Positions 34,880-42,450 of a DNA stretch of 43,736 nucleotides are shown here, piece by piece; within the stretch, counting starts at the first letter, position 1, and every line of letters starts with the position of its first letter. The stretch spans positions 1-43,736 of the forward strand of contig SICM01000014.1 of the NCBI GenBank assembly GCA_009694805.1, read 5' to 3'. Origin of the DNA: Candidatus Latescibacterota bacterium. GTDB lineage: Bacteria > Latescibacterota > UBA2968 > SICM01. The notes below the pieces were generated by a model. That model saw only the letters and a program-made list of their open reading frames with translations. It made no database searches and had not been told where the DNA came from. The position numbers and the translations under genes were made by a program.

Positions 34880-36141
34880 GGACTCTCCCGGATGCAGAAG
34901 CCGCCTCCACTTCCCGCCCGGATACTGCCCGAATGCGGCTCGGGGAGGGGATGCGGCTCATCGAGGCCGGAAAGACCGACTCGGCGGCGGTGGCCTTCCG
35001 AGAGGCGATCGCCCTGGATTCCACGCTCGTGGATGCGCACTATCATCTTGCCCTGTTCTACCGGAGCGTCGGCAAGGCGGACCTGGCCATCGAGGCGTTG
35101 AAAAAGGTGGCCCGGCTCCGGCCGAAGGCCGTCACCTCCTACGTGGACCTCGGCTCCGTGTACGTGCAGGCGAACCGACTGAGGGAGGCGGCCGACGTCT
35201 TTCGGCAGGGGATCGCCGCGCTGCCGGGGGAGGCGGAGCTGTATTACGCCCTCGGCCTCGCGTTGATGGAGCAGGGGACGGACGAGGAGGCGGTCCGGAG
35301 TCTGCGGCGCGCGACGGAGCTCGACACGGGCAGGGCCGGGGCGCAGAAGGCCCTGGCGCGGGCCCTGTTCGAGACGCAGCAGTGGGACGCTGCCGTGGTC
35401 GCTTACGGGCGGGCCGTGGCGATGGACCCTCAGTCCGGCGAGACCCTCCGGGGCATGGGGGATCTGTTCCTCCGGCTGGGCCGCCTGGGCGAGGCGGCGT
35501 CGGCCTATGAACGGGCGCTTCGGGTCGATCCCGAGGACACGCGGGCCATGTTCGGCCTCGGAAACACGTACAACCGTCAGGGTCGGTCCGAGGAGGGGAT
35601 GCGCCTCCTGAGGCGTTTCGAGGAGATGAACGCCTACCGGACCCAGGCCAGGACCCTTCGCAAGGCGGTTCAGGATCATCCCGAAGAGCCGGTCCATGTC
35701 TACAACCTGGGCACGCTGAACGCCCGGAACGGCCGGTACATAGACGCCATCGTCGCGTTCCGGGAGGCGATCTTCCTGAACCCACGGATGACCGAGGCGC
35801 ATCACAACCTGGGGGCCGCCTATCTCTTAGAGGGGATGACCGCCGAGGCCCTGCGGTCCCTTCAACGGGCCTCGGAACTCGACTCCGGGTCGGTCGAATC
35901 GCGGGTGCTGATGGCCAGGGCCTGCCGTCGCCTGGGCCGGCTGGAGGCCGCCGAGGTCGCGGCGAGGAGGGCCGTGGCGCTCGACGCCAGGCGGGCGGAG
36001 GCGCACCGGGAGCTTGGGCTGGCGCTCGTGGGTCGGGGCCGGAGGGAGGAGGGGGCGGCGGAGCTGCGGCGGACGCTGGAGATCGACCCGCAGGACCGTG
36101 CCGCGCGGGCGGTGGCGGAGGAAATGCAAAATGCAAAGTAA
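34783..36141 (+). CDS. TPR-repeat protein whose start and stop lie in palindromic repeats
   Basis: A 452-residue protein made mostly of tetratricopeptide repeats (AHYHLALFYRSVGKADLAIEA, AEAHRELGLALVGRGRREEG) from about residue 45 to the end. The first 40 residues are encoded by an intergenic repeat: MQSAKCKVQSAK is basic, and FRFIVCILHFVFCILHFG is hydrophobic, ending before PDAEAA, so they look like a signal peptide. GGAGG 9 bases upstream comes from a second repeat family. The C-terminal MQNAK and the stop come from another copy of the same repeat. Alternative starts at internal Met codons (near 34932 and 34951) would give a cytoplasmic protein. Probably a protein-interaction scaffold together with the TPR gene upstream. 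Confidence 0.78.
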   Translation: MQSAKCKVQSAKWVGFRFIVCILHFVFCILHFGTLPDAEAASTSRPDTARMRLGEGMRLIEAGKTDSAAVAFREAIALDSTLVDAHYHLALFYRSVGKADLAIEALKKVARLRPKAVTSYVDLGSVYVQANRLREAADVFRQGIAALPGEAELYYALGLALMEQGTDEEAVRSLRRATELDTGRAGAQKALARALFETQQWDAAVVAYGRAVAMDPQSGETLRGMGDLFLRLGRLGEAASAYERALRVDPEDTRAMFGLGNTYNRQGRSEEGMRLLRRFEEMNAYRTQARTLRKAVQDHPEEPVHVYNLGTLNARNGRYIDAIVAFREAIFLNPRMTEAHHNLGAAYLLEGMTAEALRSLQRASELDSGSVESRVLMARACRRLGRLEAAEVAARRAVALDARRAEAHRELGLALVGRGRREEGAAELRRTLEIDPQDRAARAVAEEMQNAK

Positions 36142-36195
36142 AAAGTGTAAAATGAAAAAATGAGAAATGCCTTTCCATTTAGCCTTTTACATTAT
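36124..36195. repeat. ATGCAAAATGC-type palindromic repeat, second copy
   Basis: ATGCAAAATGCAAAGTAAA and GTGTAAAATGAAAAAATG on the left face CCTTTCCATTTAGCC and TTTTACATT on the right. It supplies the last codons and the TAA stop of the TPR gene and separates it from the PhyH gene. Confidence 0.75.
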
Positions 36196-36213
36196 CGGAA
36201 TCGGAGGGTCATC

Positions 36214-36984
36214 GTGCGCATTTTTCAGGATCGCCCGATCACGGACGAGGATGTGGCCCGTTATCGGGAAGACGGGTTCATCGTCTTTGAATCGATCATG
36301 ACCGACGAGGCCCGGTCCCACTTCATCGACTTCATCGACCAGTCTCCGGAGGTGCAGGATCTGCTCAACGGGACACGGCCCCTGACGCATAAGAAGCCGT
36401 TCCACGGGAGCACGCGCAACCCCCTGCTGAACGACCCGGTCACCGAACGGATGGTCGATGACCCGTTTCTGGTCGAGGTGCTCTCCCGGACGATCGGTGA
36501 ATTCCGGTTCGATCACGCAGGATGCACGCTCCACAGGCCCGGCTCAAAGGGCTTCGCCTGGCATCACGACTGCTACTGGGGGCCGGGGCAGCGCAATGCC
36601 TACGTGGGTTTCCTGACCTATCTGGATGGGTTCAGGCGGGGGGACGGAAGCCTGTCGGTGGTCCGGGGCAGCCACCGGGTCCAGAACCCGGACCCGCAGG
36701 CGCGCGGCGCGAAGGACTGGCGGGACCTGACCGGGGGATGGATGGAGCGGACCGGGGTGCAACTGGAGGAGGTGCATCTGGAGCTTCCGGCGGGCAGCGT
36801 GGTCTTTCACAACACGTGGAACTACCATTCGGTCAGTCCCAAACCGGCGGGCAGCGCGCCCCGTCACTACATGTACATTGGATATCGCCAGCCCGGCGGC
36901 CTGTTCCCCGCCTCCATGACCCTCGACGAGGCGTTCCTGAACCGGCAGAGCCCGGAGCGGCGGAAGCTGTTCGAGCGGGATTGA
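36214..36984 (+). CDS. Phytanoyl-CoA dioxygenase (PhyH) family oxygenase
   Basis: A 256-residue Fe(II)/2-oxoglutarate oxygenase. The triad is H117-x-D119 (FAWHHDCYW) and H205 (NYHSVSP), with an Arg in SAPRHYMYIGY for 2-oxoglutarate. The GTG at 36214 was chosen: GGAGGG lies 5 bases upstream, and the protein then begins RIFQDRPITDEDV, usual for the family; the longer frame from 36160 runs through the repeat. It is clearly distinct from the two other PhyH proteins. It opens a run of tightly spaced genes ending in the sulfatase. Confidence 0.9.
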   Translation: MRIFQDRPITDEDVARYREDGFIVFESIMTDEARSHFIDFIDQSPEVQDLLNGTRPLTHKKPFHGSTRNPLLNDPVTERMVDDPFLVEVLSRTIGEFRFDHAGCTLHRPGSKGFAWHHDCYWGPGQRNAYVGFLTYLDGFRRGDGSLSVVRGSHRVQNPDPQARGAKDWRDLTGGWMERTGVQLEEVHLELPAGSVVFHNTWNYHSVSPKPAGSAPRHYMYIGYRQPGGLFPASMTLDEAFLNRQSPERRKLFERD

Positions 36985-37003
36985 GATCAGTAGGAGAGGT
37001 TCC

Positions 37004-37165
37004 GTGGCCAGGCGCAAACAGACCGCGCGAGCGGCGAAGAATCGTCCCCATTACTCCAGGTACATGGCTCAGGGGGTGATAGGGTATCGGTACCCAGAGG
37101 ACTATGTCCGTCCCCACGGGCGGGTGTTCTGGAAGGCAACCAGGGGAGAGGATGACCCCGAATGA
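37004..37165 (+). CDS. Small basic protein of unknown function (53 residues)
   Basis: Starts at GTG with GGAGAGG upstream and ends with a TGA overlapping the GAGGAGG ribosome site of the next gene, indicating translational coupling. The protein is rich in Arg and Lys at the N-terminus (MARRKQTARAAKNR) and in aromatic residues later (YSRYMAQGVIGYRYPEDY, GRVFWKATRGEDDPE). I recognise no family. A decayed second copy of its 3' end precedes the next BNR gene, with the coded residues conserved (GRVFWEATRGEDDPE), which supports it being a real coding sequence. Confidence 0.6.
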   Translation: MARRKQTARAAKNRPHYSRYMAQGVIGYRYPEDYVRPHGRVFWKATRGEDDPE

Positions 37166-37177
37166 GGAGGAAGCCTT

Positions 37178-38335
37178 ATGAATCCAGATGACATCACGAT
37201 CCGCGAGGCGCGGACGGTGGCGACCTCGTCCATCAAGAGCGGTGGGGCGATCACGCAGTTCCGGGACGGGGGGATTCTGGTCGGCTACAACCGCGACTCG
37301 GCGCCTATCGGCTATTTTTCCGAGGATGGGGGGGGGACGTGGCGGGAGGTGGCCTGGCCGGGGTGGAGCAACTGCCACGAGGGGCTGTCGGACGGGACCG
37401 TGCTGGCCCTGTCCTACACCGAAACCAAGGTCGTGGAGGAAGGGCTCTTCCATTACGACTCCTGGCGGATCGCTCCGGGCTGTAAGATGGAGGGGCCGTC
37501 AACGGTCTCTGTCCGGATTCCCGAGGCGGCCGGAGGAACCCTGGACGACATGAATACGTTTAGGGGATTCCTGTTCTGGAAGTCGATCGTGGAGATGCCG
37601 GAGGGGCGGCTCCTGGCCACGATGTACGGCTACTTTAAGGGCGACGACGCTCCGATCAGGAACTCGATGCTCACCGCCTATATCGCGAGCGTTCAGAAGT
37701 CCGGAATCGCCCACGCAGTGCCGATCACGTCGCCTGACACGGTTGCGGGTTTCAACAAGACCCGGGTCATTTTGGTGGCGTCGGACGACCGGGGGGCTTC
37801 GTGGGACTATCTGGCGACGGTGGCCTACGACCCGGCCGTCGGTGAGGAGGGTTTCTGTGAGCCTTCCATGGTGCGCCTGCCAGGAGGAGACCTCCTGTGC
37901 ATCATGAGGACAGGCCACGAGGACCCCATGTATCAGTGCTGGTCGAGCGACGGGGGGCGAACGTGGACGAAGCCGGTCATGACGCACGCCTACGGGGTGG
38001 ACCCGACGCTGATCGTGATGCAGGACGGGACGCTGGCGTGCGCCTACGGGGTGAAGGGGCGGGACGGGGGGCGGCGGGAGCGGCGGCTGATGTTCTCGTT
38101 CGACGGGCGGGGGGAGACGTGGCCGGTGGACCTGGTCGTGTACGCGGGGGTCGGGGGTTCCTATCCGTCGGTGTGCGAGGTGAGGCCGGGCGAGCTGCTC
38201 TATGCCTATGACGCCATTGGGTTCTCTGACCCGCAGGTCGAGGGAGAGCCGAGGGCCTATCTGCGCATTGCGAAGGTGCAATTTCCCGGCAAGGCTGTCG
38301 AAAGGCCCGCCACGCCGCTGCCCGTGGATATTTGA
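37178..38335 (+). CDS. BNR/Asp-box sialidase-like protein, tandem copy A
   Basis: A 385-residue propeller protein. Asp boxes include SEDGGGTW at residue 48, SDDRGASW at 202, SSDGGRTW at 256 and a variant SFDGRGETW at 307. No signal peptide (MNPDDITIREARTV). The downstream neighbour is a tandem duplicate, near-identical at DNA level over the last third. The family includes sialidases and other exo-acting glycan enzymes, so the substrate is unassigned. Translation is coupled to the small gene before it. Confidence 0.85.
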   Translation: MNPDDITIREARTVATSSIKSGGAITQFRDGGILVGYNRDSAPIGYFSEDGGGTWREVAWPGWSNCHEGLSDGTVLALSYTETKVVEEGLFHYDSWRIAPGCKMEGPSTVSVRIPEAAGGTLDDMNTFRGFLFWKSIVEMPEGRLLATMYGYFKGDDAPIRNSMLTAYIASVQKSGIAHAVPITSPDTVAGFNKTRVILVASDDRGASWDYLATVAYDPAVGEEGFCEPSMVRLPGGDLLCIMRTGHEDPMYQCWSSDGGRTWTKPVMTHAYGVDPTLIVMQDGTLACAYGVKGRDGGRRERRLMFSFDGRGETWPVDLVVYAGVGGSYPSVCEVRPGELLYAYDAIGFSDPQVEGEPRAYLRIAKVQFPGKAVERPATPLPVDI

Positions 38336-38361
38336 AGCAGTCTGAGGGGTTTCCGTGTCAA

Positions 38362-38412
38362 AACGGCAGGGTGTTCTGGGAGGCGACCAGGGGAGAGGAT
38401 GACCCGGAATGA
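38362..38412 (+). pseudogene. Remnant of the 53-residue gene
   Basis: This 51-base segment matches the last 17 codons of the small gene at 37004-37165 and still reads NGRVFWEATRGEDDPE before TGA, but it has no start codon in frame. It was carried along when the BNR gene was duplicated in tandem, so the duplicated unit began inside the small gene. Confidence 0.75.
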
Positions 38413-38423
38413 GGAGGAGCGTT

Positions 38424-39590
38424 GTGAATCCAGATGACATCGTGATCCGCGAGGCGCGGACGGTGGCGACCTCGTCCACCAAGACCGGGGCGGAGATTTC
38501 GAAGTTCCGGGACGGGGGGCTTCTGATCAGCTACAACCGCGACCTGGCGAATGTCGGTTACTTCTCGGCGGACGGGGGGAAGACCTGGCGGGAGGTACCC
38601 TGGCCGGGAGACTGCCGTTGCCACGCCGGGCTGTCGGACGGGACCGTCCTGGCGCTGTCCTACACAGAGGGCACTCAGGAGGTCGGGGATGGGTTGTTTC
38701 ACTACAGTTCGTGGCGGATCGCGCCGGGGTGCGAGCGGATGGAGGGGCCGTTCATCACGCCGGTGCGCATCCCGGAGGCGAAGGGGGGGACGGGGGACGA
38801 CCTGCAGTCGTTCGCCGGATTGCTGTTCTGGAACTCCCTCATCGAGATGCCGGACGGGCGACTCCTGGCCACGATGTACGGCTACTTCAAGGGGGACGAT
38901 GTCCCGTTCAAAAACGCCCAGCTCACGGCCTACATCGCGAGCCTGAAGGCGTCCGGGAACCCGACGGGCGTACCGATCACAAGTCCTGACACGGTCGAGG
39001 GTTTCAACAAGTATCGGACGATCGTGGTGGAATCGCGGGACTGGGGGGCGTCGTGGGACTACCTGGCGACGGTGGCCTACGACCCGGAGATCGGGGAGGA
39101 GGGGCCGTGCGAACCGTCCATGAAACTGCTGCCGAACGGCGAACTGCTGTGCATCATGCGGACGGGCTACACGCACGACCGGATGTGCCTCTGCTGGTCG
39201 AGCGACGGGGGGCGGACCTGGACGAAGCCGGTCCTGACGCACGCCTACGGGGTGGACCCGACGCTGGTCGTGATGCAGGACGGGACCCTGGCGTGCGCCT
39301 ACGGGGTGAAGGGGCGGGACGGCGGACGGCGGGAGCGGCGGCTCATGTTCTCATTCGATGGGCGGGGGGAGACGTGGCCGGTGGACGTGGTCGTGTACGC
39401 GGGGATCGGAGGCACGTACCCGTCGGTGTGCGAGTTGGGGCCAGGCGAACTGCTCTACGCCTACGACGCCATCGGGTTCTCTGACCCGCAGGTCGAGGGG
39501 CGGCCGAGGGCCTATCTGCGCACGTCCGTCGTGCAACTGCCCGGAAAGGCCGTCGAAAGGCCCGTGACGCCGCTGCCGGTGGATGTTTGA
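38424..39590 (+). CDS. BNR/Asp-box sialidase-like protein, tandem copy B
   Basis: A 388-residue duplicate of the preceding gene. The GTG at 38424 lines up with the ATG of copy A (NPDDIVIREARTV) and follows GAGGAGG. Asp boxes SADGGKTW, SRDWGASW, SSDGGRTW and SFDGRGETW match those of copy A in order. The segment from SSDGGRTW through ACAYGVKGRDGGRRERRLMF is almost invariant between copies, while the middle third has changed, which suggests partial gene conversion or divergent specificity. No signal peptide. It lies before a repeat block and the third YetA-like gene. Confidence 0.85.
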   Translation: MNPDDIVIREARTVATSSTKTGAEISKFRDGGLLISYNRDLANVGYFSADGGKTWREVPWPGDCRCHAGLSDGTVLALSYTEGTQEVGDGLFHYSSWRIAPGCERMEGPFITPVRIPEAKGGTGDDLQSFAGLLFWNSLIEMPDGRLLATMYGYFKGDDVPFKNAQLTAYIASLKASGNPTGVPITSPDTVEGFNKYRTIVVESRDWGASWDYLATVAYDPEIGEEGPCEPSMKLLPNGELLCIMRTGYTHDRMCLCWSSDGGRTWTKPVLTHAYGVDPTLVVMQDGTLACAYGVKGRDGGRRERRLMFSFDGRGETWPVDVVVYAGIGGTYPSVCELGPGELLYAYDAIGFSDPQVEGRPRAYLRTSVVQLPGKAVERPVTPLPVDV

Positions 39591-39650
39591 ACCGCCGAGA
39601 CGCCAAAAGGAGTTTAACCGCAGAGCGCGCGGAGGACGCGGAGAAAAGGT
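39591..39650. repeat. ACCGCCGAGACGCC and ACCGCAGAGCGCG tandem repeat units
   Basis: Two intergenic unit types lie side by side: ACCGCCGAGACGCCAAAAGG, akin to 10173-10200, and ACCGCAGAGCGCGCGGAGG, akin to 34751-34773. The remaining bases to 39735 hold only the GGAGG ribosome site of the following gene. Confidence 0.7.
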
Positions 39651-39735
39651 AGAATCGACCGGGGCACAACGCGTCAGGGCAGGCTGGGGGAGGGCTGGGG
39701 GCCGGTTGCCATTTGCCTTTTACTGGAGGTGTACG

Positions 39736-42405
39736 GTGGCAGACAAGATCAAACGTATTCCGTTGACGGTGGAGAACGCGGGTGGTGTGGAGCGGAAGGG
39801 GTGGCCGATCACGCAGGGGGTGCCGTTTGCGGACGGGGACCTGAAAAAAGGCGCGTCGGTGCGGGTGGTGGATGCGTCCGGAAAGACCCTGCCGACGCAG
39901 TCTTCGAGCATGGCGACCTGGAATAAGGACCTCAAGTATGTCAAGTGGCTGCTGGTGGACTTCCAGGCAGACCTGAGGGCCAATCAGACGGAACAGTTCT
40001 TTCTGGAGTATGGACCCGGGGTGGAGGCGGTGACGCCGGAGGTTGGGGTGAAGGTGACGCGCAGTGACGAGCGGATCCGGGTGGACACGGGGGCGCTCCG
40101 GCTGGACTTCCGGGTTCCGACGCGCCAGGCCCGTCCCCCCGTGGCTTCATTCCAGCGTGCGCGAGACTTTCTGGCCGGGTGTTTTGTGAAGGGGGAGGAT
40201 GGCTGGCACGATCTGTTTCGGGGGGGACCTGGCCCTCATCTTTACCTGGTGGATACGCTGGGACAGGTGTATGATAGCTGTACGGCCGCGCCCACGCCCC
40301 GTGTGAAGGTGGAGGAGGAAGGCCCGATGCGGGTATGCGTGTGTGTGAAGGGGTATTACGCCACGGACAACGGGATTCACCTCTGTCCCTTCACGTTGCG
40401 GATCCATCTTTATGCGGGCAAGGACGATGTGCGGATGTTCCACACCTTCGTGTTCGATCAGGATCCTGAGGTTCTGGAATTTTCGGAGGTGGGGATGCGC
40501 TTTCCTCTGGACCTTGGGGATGGTCTGCGGATGGGTTTTGGGGGCCAGGAGAAGGCGCACTTTGCGGAGCGGTTCGAGGAGGGGCACTTTTTGCAGGATT
40601 CGGACCTCTCCTACCGGATATTGAAGGATGGAGAGTCGTATGGTCAGGGGGAACAGACGCGAGGTTGGGCGACGCTGTGTGGACGGAAGGGGTCGGCGTT
40701 TGTGGCGGTACGGGACTTCTGGCAGCAGTATCCGAAGGGATATCGGCTGACGCGGGAAGGGCTGGACGTTCAGTTCTGGCCGTCGGAGTATGGCAAGCCG
40801 CTGACCTGCTCGACTCCCTACAAGGAGGACTGCGTCTTCTTCGGGGGGCATCGCGGAGACCCGGTGACGAGGGCTGCTGACCGGGATGAGGCCACCTTCA
40901 AGCGGCTCGTGGAGAAGTATCCCACGGCTCCGCTGAATCTGAAGAGTCTTTTGCCCCAAACCGTCGAGGATGTGCGGTGGATCGAGGAGATGGTGGAGAA
41001 GTATGCGCCGAATCGTCCGGCTTCACATAACGACACGGGGGTGGAGAACGGGACGGGCGCGGCCAAGACGCACGAGTTCTGGATGCGGTTTTCGGCTGAT
41101 CCGATTTCGGATGAGGAGGCGGAGGCCTTAGGGGTGTGCGTGCAGAACGCCGTGATCGCCCCGGCGGACCCGGCCTACATGGGCGCGACGCGGGCGGCGC
41201 GCGGCCTGCACGGGGGGCCCGATCCGTGCTTTGCGGAGATCGACGGGCTGATGGACGGGATCGTGGAGAAGGTGGCCATCGAACCCAATCGTCTGGGACG
41301 ACAGTGGGGGTTCTGGCGGTTCGGGAACATGCCCTGCTCCCACGCCCCCGGCGCGCCGCTGGCCTACATGCTGCGCTATCCCGACGACCCGGTGAGGGGG
41401 TTGAAGTACGTGGGCGTCTACCACAACGAGGCGGACGACCCCTGCTGGGGGGTCTGGACGCAGTTTCTGCGGACGGGGCGGAGGGACTTCTTTCTGGCGG
41501 CGTCCGGGTGGAGCCAGTCGATGGGGGACGTGGGGGTCTGTCACGCGCACCCGTCCAGGGACGTGGCCGGGGTGATCCACTACCACAACGCGCACCATTT
41601 CTCCGGGGGCCTGATCCCGTCGCACGGGGTGAACACGACGCAGTTTCTGCACTATTATTTGACCGGCAACCGGCGCATGTTTGAGATCGGGCTGGAGATG
41701 GCGGACTGGGGGGTGAACACGCAGGAGCCGGCGGGGATCATCTCCTGCCGGCACGGCCGGGGGAATCGGGAGTTCTCCGGGCCGCTGATCTGCGTGATGG
41801 AGGCCTACGTGGCGACCTGGATGCCGAAGTACGGGGACCTGGCGCGGCGGAGCCTGAACTGGTTCCTGAAGACGCAGGAGAAGCCGGGGATCTTCCCCCT
41901 GAGCGTGTTCACGCGGGGGGAGCGGGGGGACGAGGCCGTGATCGAGCCTGCCTCCAAGCCCCTGCACCACGGCGGCACGATCTACCCGCTCTACTACGAG
42001 GGGCTGAGGCACTTCGACAGCCCGCTGCTGCGGGAGACGATCGTCGCGGAGGCGGACTACATCCTGACGCTGGGCGGGGAGGGGCACTACACCATCGCGT
42101 GCGCCCTGGCCTACGAGATCACGGGCGACCCGGTCTACGCCGCGTGCTGCAAGCGGACGGTGCTCGGCTACCGGGACTATGCCGCGAGCGTTGTGGACAT
42201 GAGCAACATCGCCCTGTTCTCCGGAAATCGGAACGGCTACATCTCGGTGCTCAAGGCGGCTGCGGTGCAGGCAGAGGATAAGGACCCGGCGGAGATGGCG
42301 AAGGCGGAGGAGCGGCTGAAGTCCCTGATCCGACCGCGCCCGGAGCTGTGGCCGACCCCGCTTGAGGAGAAGTCCATCGGGGTGCCTGCGGGGTACGACG
42401 CCTAA
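39736..42405 (+). CDS. YetA/PcRGLX-like (PL26-like) protein, paralog 3 (intact)
   Basis: An 889-residue protein, the full-length counterpart of the broken copy at 22159. GTG start with GGAGG 6 bases upstream; the longer frame from 39583 runs through repeats. RIFT-barrel N-terminus (IKRIPLTVENAGG, WPITQGVPFADGDL), a beta-rich middle, and an alpha/alpha-barrel C-terminal half with YHNEADDPCWGVWTQFL and HYHNAHHFSGGLIPSH. The segment GGHSPSHTLNTT of paralog 2 is changed to GGLIPSHGVNTT here, near the predicted active cleft, suggesting a different substrate preference. Lys741 occupies the codon that is TAG in paralog 2. No signal peptide. A sulfatase gene follows after 45 bases. Confidence 0.75.
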   Translation: MADKIKRIPLTVENAGGVERKGWPITQGVPFADGDLKKGASVRVVDASGKTLPTQSSSMATWNKDLKYVKWLLVDFQADLRANQTEQFFLEYGPGVEAVTPEVGVKVTRSDERIRVDTGALRLDFRVPTRQARPPVASFQRARDFLAGCFVKGEDGWHDLFRGGPGPHLYLVDTLGQVYDSCTAAPTPRVKVEEEGPMRVCVCVKGYYATDNGIHLCPFTLRIHLYAGKDDVRMFHTFVFDQDPEVLEFSEVGMRFPLDLGDGLRMGFGGQEKAHFAERFEEGHFLQDSDLSYRILKDGESYGQGEQTRGWATLCGRKGSAFVAVRDFWQQYPKGYRLTREGLDVQFWPSEYGKPLTCSTPYKEDCVFFGGHRGDPVTRAADRDEATFKRLVEKYPTAPLNLKSLLPQTVEDVRWIEEMVEKYAPNRPASHNDTGVENGTGAAKTHEFWMRFSADPISDEEAEALGVCVQNAVIAPADPAYMGATRAARGLHGGPDPCFAEIDGLMDGIVEKVAIEPNRLGRQWGFWRFGNMPCSHAPGAPLAYMLRYPDDPVRGLKYVGVYHNEADDPCWGVWTQFLRTGRRDFFLAASGWSQSMGDVGVCHAHPSRDVAGVIHYHNAHHFSGGLIPSHGVNTTQFLHYYLTGNRRMFEIGLEMADWGVNTQEPAGIISCRHGRGNREFSGPLICVMEAYVATWMPKYGDLARRSLNWFLKTQEKPGIFPLSVFTRGERGDEAVIEPASKPLHHGGTIYPLYYEGLRHFDSPLLRETIVAEADYILTLGGEGHYTIACALAYEITGDPVYAACCKRTVLGYRDYAASVVDMSNIALFSGNRNGYISVLKAAAVQAEDKDPAEMAKAEERLKSLIRPRPELWPTPLEEKSIGVPAGYDA

Positions 42406-42450
42406 GAGCCCGTAGAGAAGGACAGAACGAAGTCGGATGCGAGGAGAGAC

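Noticed and set aside
39583-39735. Upstream extension of the third YetA-like protein to position 39583
   Set aside because: The added 51 residues are encoded by intergenic repeats and overlap the previous gene's end; GTG at 39736 has GGAGG and aligns with the paralog starts.
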